A stretch of 5,209 nucleotides of DNA, from positions 1 to 5,209 of the forward strand of contig JASHPC010000246.1 in assembly GCA_030038335.1 (NCBI GenBank). Direction: 5' to 3'. Source of the stretch: Vulcanimicrobiota bacterium (GTDB lineage Bacteria; Vulcanimicrobiota; Vulcanimicrobiia; Vulcanimicrobiales; Vulcanimicrobiaceae). This document shows positions 1-5,209 of this stretch, in pieces. How positions within the stretch are numbered: position 1 is the first letter of the stretch; the number at the start of each line of letters is the position of its first letter. The position numbers were made by a program, and so were the translations under genes. The notes under the pieces were generated by a model. It did not search any database, was not told the origin of the DNA, and saw only the letters and a list, made by a program, of their open reading frames with translations.

Positions 1-1770
1 AGGCTGTTTTAGTGCTAGCGAGACGCGCTCGATCCCCGAATCAATCTGCCTTACGGAAACTATGCGGGTATGCGGTCCAAAAAGCTGAACGGTCGAGTCA
101 CTACAGGCTCTTGAGAATCGCAGGCGCGCCTCCAGCTCAACGATATGGTCATCACCTACACTAACTCTGTACGAAACTCGATCAATCCTGTCGGTTAGCC
201 CAAGCACATTGGCAGTGGGATCCCATGCATCCACCGCGGGAACAGCGTTAGGAGAGAGCAGCTGGTACACGGTGAAGTCGCGTCGGCGAGGATCGCCGCC
301 ACGAGAGTGAATCGTAGCGACTGATCGATACGCGCGTCGGAACCAGTCGTATTCGGTTGGCGAAACAATATAGTCGAAATTTGGAAAGTATGCCGGTGTG
401 CCGCCCACGACATCGATGCGCATGATATCGGTGCTATCGATAACGTATCTAGGTAGGTAGCGCTTGATCGCCCATATTGGATCGCCCTGCGCGAGATGCG
501 CGGCGGCGTCCGGCGTTACGATACCGAGGACGTCGACGATCGGGCGATTCGAGAAGTAGTGCAGTTGCCCGAACTCTTGGTAGGCTATAGAGCCTGGGGG
601 TTTGTTCCGAAACCACTTCGCCAAAGCCATGTAAGCATTACCGTGCCTCGACGGCATGATGACCCAGTTGAATGCCGAGTATAAATGCGAAGAGCTAAGA
701 TGGAAGCAGAGGAAGCCGACGTTTGTCGCGAGCAGGGCGATCGACGCCACTCGTCCTGCAAGGGCCAGAAGCGAATATCGACTCGCAGGCCACCACGGAA
801 TTGCGACTACCAAAGCTATTGCAACTCCGCACTGAACGCAGAACCAGAAATAAAACGGCACTTCCAGGACGACGTACGCAATGGTCGTTATCAGTATCCA
901 TACGGTGACGGCAACGTGAAGGCTTTTCAGCGCTCGACATGCTACTCCGAAGCTCACGCAGAGGACGGCTGCGAACGCACTTAGCGCAAAAATGCCCATC
1001 CCGTACATCCGCTCGGAGAAATCTAAGAGGCCGAATAGATACGGCGTCACCGTTGGGTAGCGTAGCTGCGCGCGTTTCGATTGGATTGTACTTGAGAACG
1101 GAGTTCCGAAAAGAAACGACGCGACGACGCACCATGAGGCGTACGGTAAGAGCGACAAGATGGCGAACTCAACGGCGCTGCGGAGACCTGCCGTTCGGCA
1201 GCGTGCGCACCAAAAGAAAGGTAAAAGTAACAGCGCTTCCCCGCGGAACAACGCGGAACAGCCGAGAATGATGGCGCTGCTTCGGAAGTGGCCGCTCTGA
1301 TACAAGAGCATCCCAACGACAGAAGTCGCGATGTAGAGAAGCGTCTCATGAGACCAGAGCGGAAGGACGAATGGAGACGTGACGAAGGCTAAAGCGCTCG
1401 CAGCCGCCCCGACGGGTTGACACCACTTGCGAAGCAGGGCGTAAGTCCCAAAGGCGCTCACGACATAGGCCGCAACACTGAGAAGCTGCGCGGCGGCGAT
1501 GACGGTCACATGTAGAGACCACGCGATCAGGAGATAAAGTGGTATGGCTAGCGGCGCGGATGTACTAAGTATTCGATCGTTGCCGTTGAAGCTGAACCCG
1601 TGCCCCTGTAACAGCGACTGTGCAATGCTGTAGCCGAAGAAGGAGTCATCGAAGGCATATCTTCCGTAGAGCGATGCACAGGCGAAAAGTACCGTAATGG
1701 CAATTACGGTACACGCGATGTAGTCGTCCGAATGCCAAAGTGAAAGCCGACGGCGTAGCTGGGTGGCCAC
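1..1770 (-). CDS. Putative GT-C-fold membrane glycosyltransferase (ArnT/GT39-like), 3' end beyond the window
   Basis: The frame is open for 590 codons from a GTG at 1770 to the left edge, with no stop, so the C-terminus is missing. An in-frame TAA at 1812-1810 limits the start and no ATG lies between, so GTG 1770 is the best start; no good Shine-Dalgarno is seen. The N-terminus is basic (QLRRRLSLW), followed by TM1 at about residues 14-34. An external loop then carries FDDSFFGY (D41, D42) and GHGFSFNGNDRILSTSAP, the layout of GT-C enzymes that use lipid-phosphate sugar donors. About nine more hydrophobic segments run to about residue 370. A soluble part follows with IAYQEFGQLHYFSNRPIVD and VLGIVTPD (about 395-421), a motif typical of the extracytoplasmic region of bacterial GT39-like proteins, then a beta-rich stretch. 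The role is inferred as sugar transfer on the outer membrane face. Acceptor and sugar are unknown. GC is about 50-55% in sampled lines, lower than the neighbours, and codons such as ATA, AGA and CTA are frequent. Confidence 0.85.
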   Translation of the reverse strand, partial: MATQLRRRLSLWHSDDYIACTVIAITVLFACASLYGRYAFDDSFFGYSIAQSLLQGHGFSFNGNDRILSTSAPLAIPLYLLIAWSLHVTVIAAAQLLSVAAYVVSAFGTYALLRKWCQPVGAAASALAFVTSPFVLPLWSHETLLYIATSVVGMLLYQSGHFRSSAIILGCSALFRGEALLLLPFFWCARCRTAGLRSAVEFAILSLLPYASWCVVASFLFGTPFSSTIQSKRAQLRYPTVTPYLFGLLDFSERMYGMGIFALSAFAAVLCVSFGVACRALKSLHVAVTVWILITTIAYVVLEVPFYFWFCVQCGVAIALVVAIPWWPASRYSLLALAGRVASIALLATNVGFLCFHLSSSHLYSAFNWVIMPSRHGNAYMALAKWFRNKPPGSIAYQEFGQLHYFSNRPIVDVLGIVTPDAAAHLAQGDPIWAIKRYLPRYVIDSTDIMRIDVVGGTPAYFPNFDYIVSPTEYDWFRRAYRSVATIHSRGGDPRRRDFTVYQLLSPNAVPAVDAWDPTANVLGLTDRIDRVSYRVSVGDDHIVELEARLRFSRACSDSTVQLFGPHTRIVSVRQIDSGIERVSLALKQP

Positions 1771-1893
1771 GACTTTCGTATCGACCCATTTGTGGACGAT
1801 AAGACTTCGTTACGATCACCTTTACAGAATCGTTACCTGGCTCGTTCGGAAAACCCGGGCAACGACAATCACAACGACGATAGAAGAAGATGG
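1771..1893. promoter_or_regulatory. Divergent intergenic region between the GT39-like gene and the GT87 pair
   Basis: This 123-bp gap lies between the chosen starts at 1770 (minus) and 1894 (plus), so promoters for both transcripts are expected here. I see no convincing sigma-70 -35/-10 pair on either strand. A 7-bp direct repeat, TCGTTAC, occurs at 1807-1813 and 1830-1836 (23 bp apart, about two helical turns), a spacing that could suit an operator, but chance is not excluded. If the upstream GTG at 1792 were used for the plus-strand gene, most of this region would be coding. Confidence 0.4.
1882..1890 (+). promoter_or_regulatory. Purine-rich ribosome binding site that favours ATG 1894
   Basis: AGAAGAAGA ends three bases before ATG 1894 and resembles a weak Shine-Dalgarno. 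The competing GTG at 1792 has only pyrimidine-rich ATTT-type sequence before it. The match to the consensus is partial, so this supports the start without proving it. Confidence 0.4.
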
Positions 1894-3303
1894 ATGAACT
1901 CTTCAGTCTCTCGCATCTGGGCTCGTCTGCGCGGGCCGATCGCGCTCGCGCTCATCCTCTCGGCCTTTGCGATTTCGAGCGCGAACGTCGTTCACGGACG
2001 CTTCGCGATGGGAGACTTCAAAGCGTTCTATTGCGCGGGACGCGTCGTTGCCCAGCGTCGGGATCCGTACGCTACGCCGCCGATTTCGCAATGCGAGTCA
2101 ATCCCGGCGCCGAAAGCGCTCTTCGTAACGAAGCCGGGCGAGGTGCTTCCTGCGCCGTTGCCGAGTTATGCCGTTGCAGCGTTCGTGCCACTCGGGATAC
2201 TGCCGTTCACGCTGGCTTGCGTCATTTGGCTGCTGGTACTTGCCGGTGCTATCGCTTTGAGCGTCTGGCTCTTCGCGCGTGCGGGCGTGGGCGACGCGTG
2301 GAACCTCGCGCTCGCGCTTTCTCTCACGCTCGTTGCCGTGTGTCTTCCGGTGGGCGAGCTACCTCCGATCGCATTGCTCGGCATCGCACTCGCGGTATGG
2401 AGCGCGCGCGCTGGACGGCCGTGGACCTTTGCATTCGGGCTCGCGCTGATCTTTACGGAGCCGCAGATCGGCATCGCAGCACTCGTTGCGTCATGCGCGC
2501 TCGGCCGGCGTTTCGCAGTTCCTGCACTCGCTACCGCGGCAGCACTTGGAAGCATCGGACTAGCAACGCTCGGCGTCGCCGGCAATCTCGAATACTTCCG
2601 AGTCGTGTTGCCCGCACATCTGCTCTCGGAACTTCCGAGCGTGCTCCAATACAGTCTGTCGTGGATACTCTATCAAGCGGGTGTAGCGCCCGGCCCGGCG
2701 ATACTCGCGGGCAGGATCTCCTGGATCGTCATGCTCGGTGTGACGTATCTCTTCGCGCGCAGCCGCTTCGCGCGCGAGCGTCCGGAAATCGCGTTGCTCG
2801 CAGCCCCGGCGTTCGCCGTCGTAGGCGGTCCATTCTTGCACCTCGACCACATCGCGCTCGCGATCCCAGCGGCCATGTGGCTCGCCACGCAACGTCCGTC
2901 GCCGCTTCGTATCGCGGCGGTCTTAGGGCTCGCAATTCCAGTGCTCTACGTCTTTTCGATCTTTCGGCTCTCGGCGCTCGTGCCGTTTCTCTCCGGCTGG
3001 ATCGGAACGGCGCGGCGACGTGAAGCGACGAGCGGCCTGCGCGCGGCGCTTGCCGTCATTGTCGTGCTCGCACTTATCGCGGGCATCGCCGTTCGAACGG
3101 GGACGGGAAGCATTCAGATTCCGCCGGTGCAACCGTTGCCTGCGAGCCTTCCGCAAGCAGCGTGGGCGCAATACATCGGAAAGCATTTCGTCATGACCGG
3201 TTGGGTGATTTGGCTCGTCAAAGCGCCGATGTGGCTCGCGATCCTTTGCACTGCGGGTCGCTTTCTTGCGCGCGCGGCGCACGCGGAGCAAGCACCGGCG
3301 TGA
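1894..3303 (+). CDS. GT87 (DUF2029)-type polytopic membrane glycosyltransferase, first of a tandem pair
   Basis: This is a 469-residue hydrophobic protein. I chose ATG 1894 because a purine-rich site precedes it, a short basic head (MNSSVSRIWARLRG) leads directly into TM1 (about 15-33), and it leaves room for a promoter. A GTG at 1792 would add 34 polar residues. After TM1 comes GDFKAFYCAGR with D41, the position of the acidic catalytic residue in GT87 enzymes such as mycobacterial PimE, followed by DPY (57-59). C47 and C67 lie in the same loop. About ten further membrane segments follow, with VGELPP in one loop, and GGPFLHLDHIALA (311-323, D318, H319) near the C-terminal third. Family knowledge points to polyprenyl-phosphate-sugar-dependent transfer outside the cytoplasmic membrane; the actual sugar and acceptor cannot be read. 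Its TGA overlaps the GTG of the next gene, a paralogue about half identical by eye, so the two are translationally coupled. Confidence 0.85.
   Translation: MNSSVSRIWARLRGPIALALILSAFAISSANVVHGRFAMGDFKAFYCAGRVVAQRRDPYATPPISQCESIPAPKALFVTKPGEVLPAPLPSYAVAAFVPLGILPFTLACVIWLLVLAGAIALSVWLFARAGVGDAWNLALALSLTLVAVCLPVGELPPIALLGIALAVWSARAGRPWTFAFGLALIFTEPQIGIAALVASCALGRRFAVPALATAAALGSIGLATLGVAGNLEYFRVVLPAHLLSELPSVLQYSLSWILYQAGVAPGPAILAGRISWIVMLGVTYLFARSRFARERPEIALLAAPAFAVVGGPFLHLDHIALAIPAAMWLATQRPSPLRIAAVLGLAIPVLYVFSIFRLSALVPFLSGWIGTARRREATSGLRAALAVIVVLALIAGIAVRTGTGSIQIPPVQPLPASLPQAAWAQYIGKHFVMTGWVIWLVKAPMWLAILCTAGRFLARAAHAEQAPA
3285..3288 (+). promoter_or_regulatory. Shine-Dalgarno for the second GT87 gene inside the end of the first
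   Basis: GGAG lies 11 nt before the GTG at 3300, within the last codons of the upstream gene. The spacing is a little long, but together with the GTGA overlap it fits translational coupling and supports GTG 3300 over the in-frame ATG at 3162, which would bury 138 nt in the previous gene. Confidence 0.45.
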
Positions 3304-4727
3304 AGCGCGCTATCGCGGCGATCGCGTTGACGATTGCCGTCGCCGGCTGCTACGGGCTGCTCGTGTGGCACAAGAGCTTTGCAATGGACGACTTCAAGAC
3401 GTTCTATTGCGCTGGACGGACCGTACTTGCGCGCGAGAACCCGTACGACGCTGCGCCGATCGGTGCGTGCGAACGAATACGTGCGCCGGCACCGCTCTTT
3501 GTCGCCAAGTCAGGTTTTGTGCTCCCGGCGCCCCTTCCTGGATATGCGATCGCCGCTTTCGCTGCGATCGGCTGGATGCCGTTCGGCATAGCGGTTGCGC
3601 TCTGGATACTGCTCACGGTCGCTGCAACAGCTGTAGCAGTGGTGTTGCTCCGCCGGCTTGGAGCGGGCGACGCATGGACGATACTCGTCGCGTGCAGCAT
3701 CCCGCTCGTTGCCGTATCCTGGCTCGTAGGCGAGCTGCCACCGTTTGCGCTGCTGGGCATCGTGCTTGCGGCGTGGGGTGCGCGCGAAGACAACCTTCTT
3801 GCACTTTGCACGGGCGTCGCACTCGCGATGCTCGAACCGCAGGCCGGCATTGCGGTCGCGCTCGCCGCATTCGCCCTCTCGCGTAGGTTTGCCGTAGGAA
3901 CGGTGCTCACCCTAGCGGCGTTGGGAGCAATGTCGCTCGCCGCCGTCGGCATTGCCGGCAACGTCGCATATGCCCGCGACGTGCTTCCCGCACACGTTGC
4001 CTCCGAGCTTCCGGCATTCTTCCAGTATAGCTTTTCGTGGATGCTCGATCGCATCGGCGTTGCTGCGCCGTACGCGTTGCTTGCCGGCAGGCTCCAGTGG
4101 ATCGCAATGCTCTGTCTCACTGTGCTCTTCGCGCGCAGCGCATACGCGCGCTTGCATCCCGAATGCGCGATGCTCGCTGCTCCCGCGTTCGCCGTCGTGG
4201 GTGGTCCGTTTCTTCACCTCGACCATATCGCGCTCGCGTTACCCGCAGCGCTCTGGCTTGCGTCGCGAAGAGGTTCGTGGATCGACGTTGCTGCGGTCGT
4301 AACGCTTGCAGTCCCGCTGCTGCACGTTTTACTCGCGCGCGAGACACTTGTATTCGTGCCGTTCATCGCGCTCTGGTTGGGCTGGTCGTACGGGCGGTCG
4401 TTGGCGAGCGGGCTCGTTTGCGCGCTGGCAGCGGTCGGCGGCGTCGCGCTGGGCGTTGAAGCTTTTCTGCAGGCGGGGTTCGGCTTCACGCAGGTTGCGG
4501 CGTCAGTACACTCTACGGCAATCTCTCAGGCGCCGTGGGCGCAGTTCGTCGCCTCGCATTACGTCATGTCATCGTGGGCGATTTGGGCCGTGAAGGCACC
4601 TGTCTGGTTCGGGCTCGTCGCAACGGCGGCGGGAATGGTTACGTTCGCCGGTGCGAGACTCCGTACGCAATCGTCACGGACCGGACGTCTCGTCCGACCA
4701 ACGCTGCAGCGAGATCCCAGCTGGTAA
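3300..4727 (+). CDS. GT87 (DUF2029)-type polytopic membrane glycosyltransferase, second of a tandem pair
   Basis: This is a 475-residue membrane protein starting at GTG 3300, overlapping the previous stop by 4 nt (GTGA). It is colinear with the upstream paralogue from TM1 (about 4-23) on. The first external loop has MDDFKTFYCAGR (D31 aligned with D41 upstream), NPY (47-49), and C37 and C57, spaced exactly as in the partner. VGELPPFALLGI and GGPFLHLDHIALA (301-313, D308, H309) are kept almost unchanged, and WAQFVASHYVMSSWAIW near the C-terminus mirrors the partner's WAQYIGKHFVMTGWVIW. The family suggests lipid-phosphate-sugar-dependent transfer on the outer membrane face, and the two products may act in sequence on one glycan or form a heteromer; both ideas are inference. 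It carries a basic tail (about the last 25 residues, RLRTQSSRTGRLVRP) that the partner lacks. The tail overlaps the convergent gene on the other strand. Confidence 0.85.
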   Translation: MKRAIAAIALTIAVAGCYGLLVWHKSFAMDDFKTFYCAGRTVLARENPYDAAPIGACERIRAPAPLFVAKSGFVLPAPLPGYAIAAFAAIGWMPFGIAVALWILLTVAATAVAVVLLRRLGAGDAWTILVACSIPLVAVSWLVGELPPFALLGIVLAAWGAREDNLLALCTGVALAMLEPQAGIAVALAAFALSRRFAVGTVLTLAALGAMSLAAVGIAGNVAYARDVLPAHVASELPAFFQYSFSWMLDRIGVAAPYALLAGRLQWIAMLCLTVLFARSAYARLHPECAMLAAPAFAVVGGPFLHLDHIALALPAALWLASRRGSWIDVAAVVTLAVPLLHVLLARETLVFVPFIALWLGWSYGRSLASGLVCALAAVGGVALGVEAFLQAGFGFTQVAASVHSTAISQAPWAQFVASHYVMSSWAIWAVKAPVWFGLVATAAGMVTFAGARLRTQSSRTGRLVRPTLQRDPSW

Positions 4728-4965
4728 GCAGGCTGTACCACTCGAGCCACTGACGGTAAATTTCGGCGGTCGATACGCCGAAACGCTCGCCGAGCGAGAG
4801 ACAGAACGCCGACGTTGGACGCTCGCTCATCTCACGCGACTGCCAAAGCCACGCTCTCCAAAACTGCACCGCCGCGCGCTGTGCATCGGCAGCGATCTCG
4901 AGAGAGAGCGTCAGCCGCGTACCTTCCTCATCCGTAATGCCGAGCATTGGGTCTAGCCATCCCAT
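4639..4965 (-). CDS. Small uncharacterised helical protein (108 aa)
   Basis: I do not recognise this family. ATG 4965 is the first start after an in-frame TAA just upstream; a GGGGA lies about 13 nt before it, a long spacing for a Shine-Dalgarno. The product is soluble, with no signal peptide or membrane span. It is rich in Trp (WLDP, FWRAWLWQ, QWLEWY, SWDL) on what look like amphipathic helices, roughly residues 19-48, 55-75 and 78-90. That layout recalls small helical surface-binding or phasin-like proteins, but no diagnostic motif is present. Codon use (CTC, GCG, CGT, GAG) matches the GC-rich neighbours and supports a real gene, while the opposite-strand frame here is charged, repetitive and unconvincing. 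The 3' end overlaps the end of the GT87 gene by 89 nt, tail to tail. It lies 59 nt downstream of the fRMsr-like gene and may share its transcript. Confidence 0.6.
   Translation of the reverse strand: MGWLDPMLGITDEEGTRLTLSLEIAADAQRAAVQFWRAWLWQSREMSERPTSAFCLSLGERFGVSTAEIYRQWLEWYSLLTSWDLAAALVGRDVRSVTIAYGVSHRRT
4761..4783. repeat. 8-bp perfect hairpin (TTTCGGCG / CGCCGAAA), possible terminator of the GT87 pair
   Basis: The arms at 4761-4768 and 4776-4783 are exact reverse complements with a 7-nt loop. The hairpin begins 34 nt after the stop of the plus-strand GT87 operon. A second, smaller stem (CTCGC/GCGAG, 4786-4798, 3-nt loop) follows directly. There is no T-tract on the plus strand; in the minus direction a short TTTACC follows. 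It also lies inside the coding sequence of the small minus-strand protein, so a terminator role is possible but unproven. Confidence 0.35.
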
Positions 4966-4972
4966 CCATGAC

Positions 4973-5016
4973 GAATTTTCCCCGGGTTAGCCGGTTCACC
5001 AAACGAAGGAAAATTC
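4973..5016. repeat. 9-bp inverted repeat in the gap between the small protein and the fRMsr-like gene
   Basis: GAATTTTCC at 4973-4981 and GGAAAATTC at 5008-5016 are perfect reverse complements separated by 26 nt. The arms are AT-rich in an otherwise GC-rich setting. The repeat fills most of the 59-nt gap between two minus-strand genes. It may be a regulator-binding site or a hairpin controlling read-through; the long loop and lack of a U-tract argue against a classical intrinsic terminator. Confidence 0.45.
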
Positions 5017-5024
5017 TTGCGTCC

Positions 5025-5209
5025 TCAAGACGACTGCGCTGCGCTCAACGGCCGCACGGAAGAGCAAAAGGCGCGAACGAGCCGCTCGATTCCGTGCCGG
5101 TCTGTAGAAGCAAAGCGCGCGACGCTCGCGCTGTCGACGTCGAAGACGCCATACGCAAAGTTATCCACAAGAAGCGGCACGACGATCTCAGATCGCGCGG
5201 CGACGTCGC
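5025..5209 (-). CDS. GAF-domain protein, probable free-methionine-(R)-sulfoxide reductase, C-terminal fragment
   Basis: About 60 C-terminal residues are visible, ending in a TGA at 5027-5025; the N-terminal part lies beyond the right edge. The frame reads DVAARSEIVVPLLVDN, then FAYGVFDVDSASVARF, then a short helix to the end. This is the last part of a GAF domain and follows the fRMsr (E. coli YebR/MsrC) pattern C-D-x-A-S-x-S-E-I-V-x-P, G-V-x-D-x-D-S and R-F. The edge codon reads ?GC, which allows TGC, so the redox-active Cys (C118 in E. coli) could sit exactly there, but other residues ending in GC are possible. The enzyme reduces free methionine-R-sulfoxide in the cytoplasm, with thioredoxin as reductant, as part of oxidative damage repair. 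Other GAF sensors are the alternative. It is upstream of the small minus-strand gene in the same direction. Confidence 0.7.
   Translation of the reverse strand, partial: DVAARSEIVVPLLVDNFAYGVFDVDSASVARFASTDRHGIERLVRAFCSSVRPLSAAQSS

Noticed and set aside
496..1271. Three plus-strand reading frames of 62-110 codons across the left region.
   Set aside because: They lie opposite the coherent minus-strand membrane protein and read as Arg-rich low-quality sequence with no recognisable motif.
1792..1893. GTG 1792 as the start of the first GT87 gene (34 extra residues).
   Set aside because: The extra residues are polar and unlike the short head expected before TM1, no Shine-Dalgarno precedes this GTG, and it would leave only 21 bp to the divergent start. 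ATG 1894 is preferred, but the longer form is not excluded.
3162..3299. In-frame ATG 3162 as the start of the second GT87 gene.
   Set aside because: It would overlap the previous gene by 142 nt, and the added residues are out-of-frame translation of the paralogue's conserved C-terminus. GTG 3300 gives the correct family N-terminus and the classic 4-nt overlap.
3339..3350. VAGC in TM1 of the second GT87 protein as a lipoprotein signal (lipobox).
   Set aside because: The sequence resembles a lipobox, but this segment aligns with TM1 of the paralogue, and the catalytic loop follows at once; cleavage there would be unusual for a polytopic GT-C enzyme.
2166..4226. Several minus-strand frames opposite the GT87 genes (up to 238 codons).
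   Set aside because: They are Ala/Ser/Arg-rich mirror frames of GC-rich coding DNA, a common artefact; the plus-strand frames carry the family motifs.
4651..4956. 101-codon plus-strand frame opposite the small helical gene.
   Set aside because: Its product is charged and repetitive (RERETERRR type) and it starts inside the GT87 gene with no ribosome binding site; the minus-strand frame has better codon use and amphipathic structure.
1..5209. tRNA, rRNA, CRISPR array, insertion sequence or riboswitch.
   Set aside because: No regularly spaced repeats, terminal inverted repeats with a transposase, or tRNA-like cloverleaf sequence were seen on either strand by eye.

Overview
The window looks like bacterial chromosomal DNA of moderate to high GC. 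It carries five protein-coding regions, four of them clear and two cut by the window edges, with no RNA genes, CRISPR arrays, transposases or phage genes visible. The taxon cannot be fixed from the sequence. The GC-rich codon use and the tandem GT87-type proteins would fit an uncultured, environmental high-GC lineage (for example Candidatus Eremiobacterota or a similar group), but that is a guess.

Left third (1-1770, minus strand): one reading frame stays open for 590 codons and runs off the left edge. It encodes a multi-spanning GT-C-fold membrane glycosyltransferase with an acidic DD pair in the first external loop and a long soluble C-terminal region. Its base composition is clearly lower in GC than that of its neighbours. 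A 123-bp divergent intergenic gap (1771-1893) separates it from the next genes.

Middle (1894-4727, plus strand): two tandem paralogous polytopic membrane proteins of the GT87/DUF2029 type, joined by a 4-nt GTGA stop/start overlap, so translationally coupled. Both keep the D-F-K motif after TM1, a Cys pair 20 residues apart in the same loop, and an almost invariant G-G-P-F-L-H-L-D-H block late in the protein. Family knowledge suggests transfer of sugars from a polyprenyl-phosphate donor on the outer face of the membrane. With the divergent gene, three lipid-linked-sugar-type transferases sit side by side, which suggests an envelope glycan, glycolipid or protein glycosylation function. The substrates are unknown.

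Right end (4639-5209, minus strand): a small uncharacterised helical protein whose 3' end overlaps the end of the second GT87 gene tail-to-tail by 89 nt. After a 59-nt gap with a 9-bp inverted repeat comes the C-terminal part of a GAF-domain protein that matches the free-methionine-(R)-sulfoxide reductase (fRMsr/YebR) pattern and is cut by the right edge. These two genes run in the same direction and may be co-transcribed.

Nothing here amounts to a demonstrated new biological system. The points most worth following are the coupled GT87 pair with its invariant block, the compositional break at the divergent gap, and the small orphan protein with its overlapping 3' end.
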